This document shows positions 43,609 through 52,290 of a stretch of 64,000 nt of DNA, one piece after another. Source of the stretch: an uncultured Bacteroidales bacterium. Lineage in GTDB: Bacteria > Bacteroidota > Bacteroidia > Bacteroidales > UBA932. The notes under the pieces are model-generated. The model did no database searches and had not been told where the DNA came from. It worked only from the letters and a program-made list of their open reading frames with translations. Location: assembly GCA_900316795.1 (NCBI GenBank), contig ONEF01000002.1:143989-207988 (forward strand). Direction: 5' to 3'. A program made the translations under genes and the position numbers. Positions within the stretch are counted from its first letter, which is position 1. Each line of letters begins with the position of its first letter.

Positions 43609-44508
43609 CTATTTGACCTGAAGGCAAGCCAGTGCTATGGAATTGAGCTTGGTGTCAATGCTGTCTGCCCTTGAGGAAAGCACGCAAGGAGAAGATGCGC
43701 CGGCAACGAAAGCAGCTGTCCTCACACCAGGAACAAGCATGGTGTTGGACTTGTAGAAGACATTGCCGCTCTCGATGTTAGGGAACAGAAGTCCGTCTGC
43801 GTCACCTGCAACCTCGCTCTTGAGCTTTTTGATGGATGCAGCCTCCTTGTTGATTGCAACGTCCAGAGCCAGAGGGCCGTCCACCAGACCCGGAAGCTGA
43901 CCGCGGTCAGCCATCTTGGCAAGCATTGCAGCCTCTACGCAGGCTGGCATACCGTCCAGCATCTGCTCGGTGGCGGCAACGGCGGCAATCTTAGGATTTG
44001 CAACTCCCAGAGACTTGCAGACATTCACGATATACTTGAGGATAGCCGTCTTCTGCTTGAAATCAGGCAGAGGAATAACAGCCATATCGCCGAATACAAG
44101 GAACTTCGGATAGTTAGGATGCTGCATCACAGAAATGTGGCTCAAAACAGCCTTAGGAGGGAGCAGCCCCCATTCCTTGTTGAGGATTCCCCTCATGTAC
44201 TTGTCGGTTGAGCAAAGGCCCTTCATCAGAACGTCTGCCTCTCCGTTGTGAACGGCGGTAACGGCAGCCTGGATAGCCTTCAGTTCAACTGGAACATCCA
44301 TGATGATGAACTTGTTGATATCGATGTTCTCCTTGGCGCAAACTGCCTCGATCATCTTGCGGTCTCCGTAAAGGGTTGCCTCGCAGAAACCTGCATCGAT
44401 AGCCATGCTTGCAGCGCAAACTGAATGTTCGTCAACACCCCAGGCTACTGCCAGTCTTCTCTTGGGATTGGCCTTGAGAAGCTCATATACTTCGTCAAAT
44501 GTTTTCAT
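43609..44508 (-). CDS. Phosphate acetyl/butyryltransferase
   Basis: A 299-aa enzyme of the PTA/PTB family (PF01515) that swaps acyl-CoA and acyl-phosphate. Family motifs include DVLMKGLCSTDKYMRGIL, LSHISVMQHPNYPKFLVFGD and SRADSIDTKLNSIALA at the C-terminus. The short length fits the butyryltransferase-like branch, but the neighbour is acetate kinase, so acetate or a short branched acid is also possible. It probably forms an operon with ackA, 40 bases upstream. Confidence 0.88.
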   Translation of the reverse strand: MKTFDEVYELLKANPKRRLAVAWGVDEHSVCAASMAIDAGFCEATLYGDRKMIEAVCAKENIDINKFIIMDVPVELKAIQAAVTAVHNGEADVLMKGLCSTDKYMRGILNKEWGLLPPKAVLSHISVMQHPNYPKFLVFGDMAVIPLPDFKQKTAILKYIVNVCKSLGVANPKIAAVAATEQMLDGMPACVEAAMLAKMADRGQLPGLVDGPLALDVAINKEAASIKKLKSEVAGDADGLLFPNIESGNVFYKSNTMLVPGVRTAAFVAGASSPCVLSSRADSIDTKLNSIALACLQVK

Positions 44509-44548
44509 GATCTGTATTTTTCTGATTATCTGTTTTATTTGCTAAACA

Positions 44549-45757
44549 TTACATTTTCACCAGTTTCATGGTGTCAGTGGCGATTACCAGCTCCTCGTTG
44601 GTGCAGACAACTGCAACCTTTACCTTGGAGTCTTTCTTGGTAAGAATAGCGCTCTTGCCCCTGAGGCCTGCGTTAACCTCCTCGTCAAAGTCTACGCCCA
44701 GATAAGCGCACTTCTGGCCGATGTAAGCCCTGGTCTTAGGGTCGTTCTCGCCGATGCCACCAGTGAACACGATCAGGTCAACTCCGCCCATTGCAGCAGA
44801 GAAGGCTCCCACGAACTTCAGCAGTCCGTAGCGGAAGATCTCAAGAGCCAGCTGGGCTCTCTTTTCTCCGCGAGCTGCCGCCTCTTCAAGGTCTCTGCAG
44901 TCAGATGAAACTCCGGAAACTCCGACGAATCCGCTCTTCTTGGTAAGGATAGTCTCCATCTGGTCTGCTGTCAGATTGTACTTCTTCATTATGTAGGTTA
45001 CAACTCCCGGATCCAGGCTTCCGCATCTGGTTCCCATGATAAGACCATCTATAGTCTTGAGTCCCAGAGATGTATCAACTGCCCTTCCGTTCTTGACGGC
45101 TGTCACGCTGCTGCCGTTTCCCAGGTGGCAGGTGATGATGTTGGAGTCGTTGTAGTCTATGCCTGCAAGCTCGGCGCCAGCCTTGGAAACATATCTGTGG
45201 CTGGTTCCGTGGAATCCGTAACGGCGGATCTTGTCCTTCTCGTAGTACTCGTAAGGAAGACCGTAAGTATAGGCGTAGTTAGGAATAGTCTGAAGGAATG
45301 AAGTGTCGAACACAGCCACCTGAGGAACTTTTGGCAGAATGCTCTCTACGGCATTGATTCCAAGCAGTCCGGCAGGGTTGTGGAGAGGTGCCAGGGAAGC
45401 GCACTTCTCGATTCCGTCCTTAACCCTCTGGTCTATGATGCAGCTCTGGGTGAAATATTCTCCACCATGCACAACTCTGTGGCCTACAGCCTCTATCTCG
45501 TCCAGAGAACGGAGAACTCCGTGCTCAGGGTCAACCAGAAGTCCGAGCACATCCTTTATGCCTTCTGTATGGTCAGCGACAGGTTTGTGGATCTTGTGTT
45601 TGTCTTTTCCTGGAACAGAGTGGGTAATATCGCCCTCCTCCATTCCTATTCTCTCTACCAGACCCTTGGCAAGCAGAGAATGTTCACTTTCGCTCCTCAT
45701 GTCCAGCACCTGGTACTTGATTGAGGAACTCCCGCAGTTTAAAACCAGTATTATCAT
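44549..45757 (-). CDS. ackA: Acetate kinase
   Basis: A 402-aa cytosolic kinase making ATP and acetate from acetyl-phosphate. The N-terminal LVLNCGSSSIKYQV, the GFHGTSHRYV block with catalytic residues, HLGNGSS phosphate-binding and the C-terminal FTGGIGEND are all present. The order ackA then phosphotransacylase, on one strand, points to a substrate-level ATP yield step in fermentation. Confidence 0.96.
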   Translation of the reverse strand: MIILVLNCGSSSIKYQVLDMRSESEHSLLAKGLVERIGMEEGDITHSVPGKDKHKIHKPVADHTEGIKDVLGLLVDPEHGVLRSLDEIEAVGHRVVHGGEYFTQSCIIDQRVKDGIEKCASLAPLHNPAGLLGINAVESILPKVPQVAVFDTSFLQTIPNYAYTYGLPYEYYEKDKIRRYGFHGTSHRYVSKAGAELAGIDYNDSNIITCHLGNGSSVTAVKNGRAVDTSLGLKTIDGLIMGTRCGSLDPGVVTYIMKKYNLTADQMETILTKKSGFVGVSGVSSDCRDLEEAAARGEKRAQLALEIFRYGLLKFVGAFSAAMGGVDLIVFTGGIGENDPKTRAYIGQKCAYLGVDFDEEVNAGLRGKSAILTKKDSKVKVAVVCTNEELVIATDTMKLVKM

Positions 45758-45783
45758 ATTCTTGAATTTGTTTCGTTATCGTG

Positions 45784-45791
45784 CAAATTTA
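45784..45791 (-). promoter_or_regulatory. -7 box for ackA
   Basis: TAAATTTG on the minus strand, 27 bases before the ackA start. It lies 13 bases from the opposite-strand msrA -7 box, so the two promoters overlap. Confidence 0.55.
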
Positions 45792-45804
45792 ATAAAAATA
45801 GCGA

Positions 45805-45812
45805 TATCTTTG
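45805..45812 (+). promoter_or_regulatory. -7 box for msrA
   Basis: TATCTTTG on the plus strand matches TAnnTTTG and sits 17 bases before the msrA ATG. Confidence 0.55.
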
Positions 45813-45829
45813 TCGTAAACAGTTAGAGT

Positions 45830-46384
45830 ATGGAAAAGAAAGAGATTTACCTTGCCGGAGGGTGCTTTTGGGGAGTGGAGCATTTCTTCTCCCTGATAGA
45901 GGGCGTCGAAAGCGCGGAGGCCGGCTATGCCAACGGGAACGAAGAGTTTTGCGGCAATGAGGAAGGAGACGGCCCTTCCTACAAGGAAGTCTATACAGAC
46001 AAGACGGGTTTCGCCGAGACCGTGAAGGTGACATACGACAGCGGCAGGATTTCCCTTGAAGAACTGATTAGACTGTATTTCAAGATAATAGACCCCTATT
46101 CAGTTAACCGCCAGGCTCACGACGAGGGAACAAGGTACAGGACCGGAATCTATTACACGGATCCAGCCGAACTAAGCGTCATAAAGCCTGTTTACGACTC
46201 TCTGGAGAAAGAGGGCGGAAAGAAGTTTGCCGTAGAACTCCTCCCTCTTGAGAACTTCTTCAAGGCGGAAGAATATCATCAGGAGTATCTGGACAAGAAC
46301 CCTGGCGGCTACTGCCACCTCCCGCTGGAAATCTTCCGCTTCGCCAAATCCTACAAGCCGGGAAAAACTAAAATGCAGGAATAA
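45830..46384 (+). CDS. msrA: Peptide methionine sulfoxide reductase A
   Basis: A 184-aa enzyme reducing methionine-S-sulfoxide in proteins. The catalytic GGCFWGVEHFF motif is at the N-terminus, followed by GYANGN and the YDSGRISLEELIRLYFKI and QEYLDKNP(G)GYC blocks, where the last Cys may act as resolving Cys. It has no signal peptide and no MsrB fusion. It is divergent from ackA. Confidence 0.94.
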   Translation: MEKKEIYLAGGCFWGVEHFFSLIEGVESAEAGYANGNEEFCGNEEGDGPSYKEVYTDKTGFAETVKVTYDSGRISLEELIRLYFKIIDPYSVNRQAHDEGTRYRTGIYYTDPAELSVIKPVYDSLEKEGGKKFAVELLPLENFFKAEEYHQEYLDKNPGGYCHLPLEIFRFAKSYKPGKTKMQE

Positions 46385-46395
46385 ATTTCTGGACC

Positions 46396-47160
46396 TTACT
46401 TTGCAGGGTGGAAATACATTCCGTCCCACTGGAAGAGAACTTCCTTGTGGGTTGAAGGGGTGTTTATTATGGCCTTCAGTGTCTTGCCTGTCCTTGGAAG
46501 GGAATATGTAACTACCGGACTCTCGTCAATGAACTTGAAAAACTCTTCCTCTGTCATGTTCGTCCTCTTGCCGTCCAGTTCCGCATAATATGTTTTGGCA
46601 GTGGCGTCATAACCGCTTATTTCTCCTTCCCGTCCGGTCTTGACAACTACCCCCAGTTCTTCTCCGCCTGAATTGGAAATCACGGTCATGCGGCGCTGGG
46701 CATTGTTGTACAAAAAGAAGGAAATGCCACAATACTGGCCGTTCACCCACTTTCCGTCTGACCAAAGGTCATTTGAGAAAGCCACAAGTTTGTGCTTTCC
46801 GTCCGAGCAGTTCCAGTAACAGATTTCAGTTTTGCTGAAAGATTTCCCGCCGTCATATTCTGTCCAGTCCTTAAAGCATACATAGCCGTTGCGGATATCC
46901 ACAATTACAGTGTCACCCTCATCCTGAGGCTTGCCCTTGCGGTATTTTGTCCACATGTCGCTGAGCCCCCCGCTCAGTTCATCTTCAGGCTCTGCCAAAA
47001 AATTATTGACAAAATCCACGATAGTAGGATTCGTCCCTTTGAAAGAGATGCGAGGATCCCAATCCTCATATTCATCCCATTCCTTCGGATAGGTTTTCTG
47101 GGCGAACAACGCGCTGCAAATCAGCGATGCTGCCATAAGAAGAAAAAAGCTCTTTTTCAT
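46396..47160 (-). CDS. Exported protein of unknown function
   Basis: A 254-aa protein with a signal peptide (MKKSFFLLMAASLICSALFA). The mature part is rich in aromatic residues and beta-strand-like (YVCFKDWTEYDGGKSF, KTEICYWNCSDGKHKLVAF, YCGISFFLYNNAQRRMTVIS), with no enzymatic motif I recognise. It is likely periplasmic. It is a single gene, convergent with msrA, with its own -7 box at 47203-47210. Confidence 0.7.
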   Translation of the reverse strand: MKKSFFLLMAASLICSALFAQKTYPKEWDEYEDWDPRISFKGTNPTIVDFVNNFLAEPEDELSGGLSDMWTKYRKGKPQDEGDTVIVDIRNGYVCFKDWTEYDGGKSFSKTEICYWNCSDGKHKLVAFSNDLWSDGKWVNGQYCGISFFLYNNAQRRMTVISNSGGEELGVVVKTGREGEISGYDATAKTYYAELDGKRTNMTEEEFFKFIDESPVVTYSLPRTGKTLKAIINTPSTHKEVLFQWDGMYFHPAK

Positions 47161-47202
47161 AACCCGATGTTTTATAGTTCAGTTTAGTTTTTTACTCCAG
47201 TT

Positions 47203-47210
47203 CAAAGTTA
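47203..47210 (-). promoter_or_regulatory. -7 box for the exported protein at 46396-47160
   Basis: TAACTTTG on the minus strand fits TAnnTTTG. It faces away from the thioesterase promoter at 47231-47238. Confidence 0.5.
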
Positions 47211-47230
47211 GAAATCTTTTCCGGTTTTTC

Positions 47231-47238
47231 TATATTTG
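47231..47238 (+). promoter_or_regulatory. -7 box for the thioesterase-comEC unit
   Basis: TATATTTG matches the consensus and lies 24 bases before the start codon at 47263. Confidence 0.55.
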
Positions 47239-47262
47239 TAATCAGAAACAAACAGCGCTTAT

Positions 47263-47640
47263 ATGATTGAAGATCTAAAGATAGGGATGAAGAATACCGC
47301 ACGGCGCCTGGTCACAGACCAGAACACCGCCGCAGCAGCAGGAACGGGAGCCATGGCAGTTTTTTCCACGCCCTCTATGATAGCAATGATGGAAGAAGCC
47401 TCTTTCCTTCTTCTTAAGAAACTGGGGCTGGCAAGCGTGGGGACGGGTGTCAATATCCAGCATCTGAGGGCCTGTTTGCCGGGAACCGAGGTCTGGGCGG
47501 AAGCGGAAGTTGAGAACATAGACCGCAGGGCTGTCATCTTCAAGGTAACGGCCTACGACAGCAAAGGAGAAATCGGAAAAGGCACCCACTCGAGATTCAT
47601 AATAGACCCTGAAAAATTCATGAAGAAACTGGAAGGCTAA
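47263..47640 (+). CDS. Hotdog-fold thioesterase (FlK-like)
   Basis: A 125-aa single hotdog domain. The AMAVFSTPSMIAMMEEAS helix and the LASVGTGVNIQHLRACLPGTEV block resemble the fluoroacetyl-CoA thioesterase-like family, with Thr, Glu and His in the usual active-site positions. It hydrolyses an acyl-CoA that cannot be named. The stop directly abuts comEC. Confidence 0.85.
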   Translation: MIEDLKIGMKNTARRLVTDQNTAAAAGTGAMAVFSTPSMIAMMEEASFLLLKKLGLASVGTGVNIQHLRACLPGTEVWAEAEVENIDRRAVIFKVTAYDSKGEIGKGTHSRFIIDPEKFMKKLEG

Positions 47641-47643
47641 GTG

Positions 47644-48714
47644 ATGGTTTTGAGGCGGTTGGGAGTGGCGATAACTTTGAGTTTCCTTCTTGGGACGATG
47701 GCCGGCAGATTTTCAGGCGGCTTCGGTCTTTCATATTTCTGCATTATTCTTCCAGGATTATTGTATCTGTCCAGGAAGAAAGCCATAGTGTTTATCCTTC
47801 TTAGCTGCGCCTGCTTTTTCTTCCTGGGAATCCAAAGAAGGACTTTATATTCAGAAAGGATTTCTGCTACGGAGCGATTCGTTGAAAATCAAGCCATTCA
47901 GATAAGGGACCATATTTCCGTAAAGCTCGCTGAAAGGCTTCATGGAGGTTCCTCAACAGGAATAGCCTCAGCCCTTTTGCTAGGAGACCGCAGAGGGCTG
48001 GATACTGATACCAAGACCGCATTCCGCAATGCCGGAATCAGCCATGCACTGGCTCTTTCCGGGATGCATGTCGGGATTGTCTGGAGCATAATCTGCTTTC
48101 TTACAGCAGCCCTAAGATGGAATTACAGAGCAAAGGCCTTTTCATTAGCCCTTAGCATCGCGATTATCTTCATCTACGCCATCATAACCGGTCTTTCTCC
48201 TTCAGTGAGCAGAGCTTGCATAATGATAGCAGTCTGGAAGACAGCAGATTCGCTTTGCCAAAGCAAAGACCGCACAGGGCCTCTTCTGACAGCTGCCCTG
48301 GTGATTGCACTTTTCAATCCGGCTGCTGTGGAAATGGTTGGTTTCCAACTGTCGTTCGCGGCTGTTGCCGGAATCGTCTTCCTTTATCCGACCATTGAAG
48401 AAAGCATAAGGAAAGTGACCGGGAACAAACGAAGCTTCGCCAGAAGGATTACCGCATCAGGGATGCGTCTTATGGGAATCACAATGACCTGCCAGATAGC
48501 GACATTCCCGCTCATCCTCCTGTATTTTGGGAGAGTAAGCGGGAATTTCCTGATTTCCAATATTGTCAGCGCTCCACTTGTAACACTGTCCGTCTATTCA
48601 AGCGCAGCCTCTGCACTTTTGGGCGGTCTCCCTGCCGTAGGTGGAGTAATATCAGTAATCTCCTCAGCGATTCTTGAAGCCCTCAGGCAGGTTGTCCTGT
48701 TTTTGGGAAGCTGA
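47644..48714 (+). CDS. comEC: Short ComEC/Rec2 competence-domain protein
   Basis: A 356-aa inner-membrane protein of the ComEC competence domain: HALALSGMHVGIVWSII is the signature, with IITGLSPSVSRACIMI and FQLSFAAVAGIVFLYP. In competent bacteria ComEC is the channel that brings single-stranded DNA through the inner membrane. This protein ends after the channel region and lacks the C-terminal metallo-beta-lactamase-like domain. An ATCGCTGAG word lies near its 3' end (48663-48671). The start is set at the ATG at 47644; a GTG one codon earlier is an alternative. Confidence 0.88.
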   Translation: MVLRRLGVAITLSFLLGTMAGRFSGGFGLSYFCIILPGLLYLSRKKAIVFILLSCACFFFLGIQRRTLYSERISATERFVENQAIQIRDHISVKLAERLHGGSSTGIASALLLGDRRGLDTDTKTAFRNAGISHALALSGMHVGIVWSIICFLTAALRWNYRAKAFSLALSIAIIFIYAIITGLSPSVSRACIMIAVWKTADSLCQSKDRTGPLLTAALVIALFNPAAVEMVGFQLSFAAVAGIVFLYPTIEESIRKVTGNKRSFARRITASGMRLMGITMTCQIATFPLILLYFGRVSGNFLISNIVSAPLVTLSVYSSAASALLGGLPAVGGVISVISSAILEALRQVVLFLGS

Positions 48715-50856
48715 CTATCTCGAAAAAGCGTCAGAGAGTTCCTTAGGAACCTCTTTTCCGAACAGATGGCGATACCAGAAACGGTAGTCGTTGAACTCTG
48801 AGAAGGCTCCCTGTGCTCCGCGATATCCGTGCAGCTGCCTTGGATAGATCATAAGGTCAAACTGTTTCCCCATCTTCTGAAGTTCCAGAACCAGGCTCAT
48901 GGTGTTCTGGATATGGACATTGTCGTCAGCGGCTCCGTGGGTGAGCATCAAATAGTTTGTGGCATCTCCCTTATAGCCTGACTTCTTTATCCTGTCTGCC
49001 ATTATGGTACGCTTGAAACCTTCAGGATTGCGCTGCGGAGTATCCATGAACCTTTCTGTGTAATGGGTGTCGTAAAGCATATAGTCATACACTCCACCGC
49101 CTGCAATTCCGTACTTGAAGTATTCACATCCTTCTGTAACGCAGAGAGTTGCCATGCTGCCACCGTACGAGAACCCGTAGATTCCTATCTTGTCGGCATC
49201 CACGTAAGGAAGGCTTCTGAGGTACTTGGCCCACTCGATGAAGTCTTTAAGCTCTATCGAGAAGAAGTTGCGGTACATGAAGTTACAGCCTTCTTTTCCG
49301 CAGTGGCCGCTCCCTCGGTGGTCCATTGAGAACTGGATGACATCCTGGTTTGCCCACCACTGGTTGGAAGAGGAGATCATGCTCCAGCTGTCGGCTACTA
49401 CCGGAGTGTTAGGTCCGCCATACATATAGATGATGACAGGATATTTCTTCTGAGGATCAAAGTTCAGAGGAAGGGTGATCTTGCCCGGTATCGTATAGCC
49501 GTCAGGAGTGGTGATATAGACCATTTCAGGAATGGCAAGGTTATACGAGTCAAAGTCCTTCCCCTTCCCGTCTGCAAGAACAGTCATCTTTCCGCTGCCG
49601 TCAGTAGGAAGGAGCACTGCCCTGTCAGGAGTTCGGGCATTGCTGCAGATGGCAGCCATATACTTGAAATCATCGCTGAGCTGCAAAGACCTGTAAGAAT
49701 AGTCCCCGGTGGAGATTCTCGTGGTCTTGGCCTTCTTGATGGACACCTTGTAGATATCCACGCGAGTGCTTATTTCCTTCTTGGAGGTAAAATACAGTTC
49801 CTGCTTCTTAGGGTCTATCTTCAGGAGCTTGATATCCCAGTTGCGGCCGTCTGTCAGGCACTTCTGTGTCTTTCCGTCAAATGAGAGGTAGTAGATCTGC
49901 TCCCACATGGTGAAATCCCTTACCATATACAGGCCGTTCTGGTCAAAGAGCATCTGCTCAGGCCAGTCGATCCAGGTGTCCTGATGCTCCTTGTAGATAG
50001 ACTCCTTGCTTCCGTCCTCAGGGTTCACGGAGTAGAAGACAAGATCCTGCTGAACCCTCGGCATCCAAGGAACGATGAAGCGTGAAGATTCTGAATTCCA
50101 AAACGGTATGCCAAAATACTGGTCTTCTTTCTCGTTGAAGTCAGCCCATACGATACTTCCCGTCTGGACATCGGCGAACCCTATCCTTACCTCAGGATTC
50201 TTCTCGCCGCTCATTGGATAGTGGCTCTCAAGGATCTGGTTCTTTGCCTTGGACGGGTCGTAGATCGGGAACATCGGAACCTGGCTGTCGTCAAAGCGGT
50301 AGAAAGCTATGGTCTTGCTGTCCGGGCTCCACCAGAAAGCCTTGTACTGGGAGGAGCGGCCCAGGATTTCCTCAAAATAGACCCAGGAAGCACGCCCGTT
50401 GAGAATAACGGCATTTCCGTCGGTCGTGATTCTCTTTACCTTATTTCCCTCTTTGTCAAACACATAAAGATCTCCGTTGTTGGTGAAGGCCATAAGTTTG
50501 CCGTCCGGGCTGTAGGTCGGGTTGGCAATCATTCCGTCTCCATTGATCAGCGAATTGGCTTTTTTGGCGTCTTCCCTGATATCGTTTTGAGATTCCTCAG
50601 GGCTTTCCTGAGGCTTGTAATTCTCTACGAAAGCTCCTGTCTTCACATTGTAGAACTTGCTGTCCCGCTTGCGGCTTCCGAGATCCACCGTATTGACCTG
50701 AACCATGTCGTCGGATACCCAGGCCGGTGGCATTATATAGTTCTCAACAGCGGGAAACCTGTCATTTGCTATCTGCTCCAGAGTCAGGTTCTTCTTCTGG
50801 GCGGAAGCGCTCCAGCAAATAAGCACTGCAGAAAGTGCAAGGATTGTTCTTTTCAT
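48715..50856 (-). CDS. Dipeptidyl peptidase IV-type S9 serine peptidase
   Basis: A 713-aa exported peptidase removing X-Pro dipeptides. It has a signal peptide (MKRTILALSAVLICWSASA), an eight-bladed beta-propeller (about 60-450), and an alpha/beta-hydrolase domain with the nucleophile in IYGFSYGGSMA, catalytic Asp in HGAADDNVH and catalytic His in YPRQLHGY. The double-Glu motif of DPP IV appears as VYFEEILGR. It is periplasmic or surface located and supports peptide use. Confidence 0.92.
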   Translation of the reverse strand: MKRTILALSAVLICWSASAQKKNLTLEQIANDRFPAVENYIMPPAWVSDDMVQVNTVDLGSRKRDSKFYNVKTGAFVENYKPQESPEESQNDIREDAKKANSLINGDGMIANPTYSPDGKLMAFTNNGDLYVFDKEGNKVKRITTDGNAVILNGRASWVYFEEILGRSSQYKAFWWSPDSKTIAFYRFDDSQVPMFPIYDPSKAKNQILESHYPMSGEKNPEVRIGFADVQTGSIVWADFNEKEDQYFGIPFWNSESSRFIVPWMPRVQQDLVFYSVNPEDGSKESIYKEHQDTWIDWPEQMLFDQNGLYMVRDFTMWEQIYYLSFDGKTQKCLTDGRNWDIKLLKIDPKKQELYFTSKKEISTRVDIYKVSIKKAKTTRISTGDYSYRSLQLSDDFKYMAAICSNARTPDRAVLLPTDGSGKMTVLADGKGKDFDSYNLAIPEMVYITTPDGYTIPGKITLPLNFDPQKKYPVIIYMYGGPNTPVVADSWSMISSSNQWWANQDVIQFSMDHRGSGHCGKEGCNFMYRNFFSIELKDFIEWAKYLRSLPYVDADKIGIYGFSYGGSMATLCVTEGCEYFKYGIAGGGVYDYMLYDTHYTERFMDTPQRNPEGFKRTIMADRIKKSGYKGDATNYLMLTHGAADDNVHIQNTMSLVLELQKMGKQFDLMIYPRQLHGYRGAQGAFSEFNDYRFWYRHLFGKEVPKELSDAFSR

Positions 50857-50868
50857 ATATGTCTTGTG

Positions 50869-52290
50869 TTATTTCAGGTATTTCTTGTCAAAGTTAACCA
50901 AAAAGACCTTCTCCACGGCACGGGTAAGGGCAGTATAGAGCCATTTCTTGTCATCGATGGTAATCTCGTCCTTCCAGAGAATGTTGTCTATGAAAACACA
51001 CCGCCACTGGCCGCCCTGGCTCTTGTGCCCCGTTATCGCGGAGGAATACTTGATCTGAAGGGCGTTGTAATAAGGGTCCTCCCTTACCGCCTTATATCGT
51101 TTTCCCTTTGGAGAAACCTCCTCATAATCCGCGAGAACACCCTCGAACAAAGCCGACTGTGCATCCCTGTCCAAAGCGGCGCTTTTGCTCTCAAGGGTAT
51201 CGAGGATTACCTTGGCGTCCACCTCCCTTCCGTTGTAGTCCGGGAAAGCCAGAGTGGCGTCAGCAAAATGCAGCCCGTACCTTTCCCTGAAGTTTGAGAT
51301 GCTTACAAGATTTGCAATGTCTCCGTTTGCTATAAAGTCAAATTCTTCATCCTGGCCGTCAAACTGATAGCAGTTCTTGACAACCATAAGGCGGTCTCCC
51401 CGGCAAAGCTTTTCCTCAAGAAACTGTACCTGGGAACGGATACCCATATTGTAACGGTTGGCCCTGAGATTGCTCCGGCACAGGACAACCACCTCATCCG
51501 GCCCGTATCTGGAGAAGGCGTCCTGGAGGTCCTCGATAAGAGTGGAACCGGTTATGGCAACTATATCAGTGAAGGAAGACACGTCAAACTTTGGAGGGTC
51601 AATGTCCCCGTCTGTTATCTGCTGCCTCAGGCTTGTGGCGTTCATGAGGATACCGCTTCCTGAAGCCTGCCTGACCACATCTGTCAGAGAAACTTCCACC
51701 AGAGAAGGACAATATCGGCTCATATAAGAAGAATCCAGGGCAGGACTGATGTCCAGCCCGACAGGAGGCAGCTGCGCCGGATCCCCTATCAGGACAAGAC
51801 GGTTGGAAGCAGACTGCCTTACGAACTCCACAAGATCATCCAGAAGGTTGCCGCTTCCGAAGATGGACTCCGAACCATCCCCCGAAGAAATCAAGGAAAC
51901 TTCATCCACGAAATAGACCGTGTCTTTTGCCTTGTTGAAATTCAAGGAGAATTCGCTCATCGGGTTGCTCAGCGATTTCATCCTGTAGATATGACGGTGG
52001 ATAGTGCTGGCCTTCTCACCAGTAAAGCCAGAAAGGACTTTGGCGGCACGGCCGGTAGGTGCCAAAAGTACATACTTCATTCTCAAACTTTTGAGAACTG
52101 ATATGCAAGCTGCTATGGCTGATGTCTTTCCCGTTCCTGCATAACCGGAAACCATCATCAGGAAATTTTCGGAAGCATTGCCGGTCAGAAACTGCCCCAG
52201 CTCTTTGAACAACACCTTCTGGCAAGGTGTCGGCTCAAGCGCGAGCCTTTCTTCCATTTTGGAAATGAGAAAATCTTTAAGGGCACTCAT
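50869..52290 (-). CDS. RecD-like ATP-dependent DNA helicase
   Basis: A helicase of about 473 aa, superfamily 1, with Walker A GYAGTGKTSAIAAC, Walker B YFVDEVSLIS, and the C-terminal UvrD_C_2 motif ITGHKSQGGQWRCVFID. It lacks the long N-terminal region of RecD2. The ATG at 52290 overlaps the trkH stop (ATGA) and is preferred over a GTG two codons earlier. Confidence 0.9.
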   Translation of the reverse strand: MSALKDFLISKMEERLALEPTPCQKVLFKELGQFLTGNASENFLMMVSGYAGTGKTSAIAACISVLKSLRMKYVLLAPTGRAAKVLSGFTGEKASTIHRHIYRMKSLSNPMSEFSLNFNKAKDTVYFVDEVSLISSGDGSESIFGSGNLLDDLVEFVRQSASNRLVLIGDPAQLPPVGLDISPALDSSYMSRYCPSLVEVSLTDVVRQASGSGILMNATSLRQQITDGDIDPPKFDVSSFTDIVAITGSTLIEDLQDAFSRYGPDEVVVLCRSNLRANRYNMGIRSQVQFLEEKLCRGDRLMVVKNCYQFDGQDEEFDFIANGDIANLVSISNFRERYGLHFADATLAFPDYNGREVDAKVILDTLESKSAALDRDAQSALFEGVLADYEEVSPKGKRYKAVREDPYYNALQIKYSSAITGHKSQGGQWRCVFIDNILWKDEITIDDKKWLYTALTRAVEKVFLVNFDKKYLK

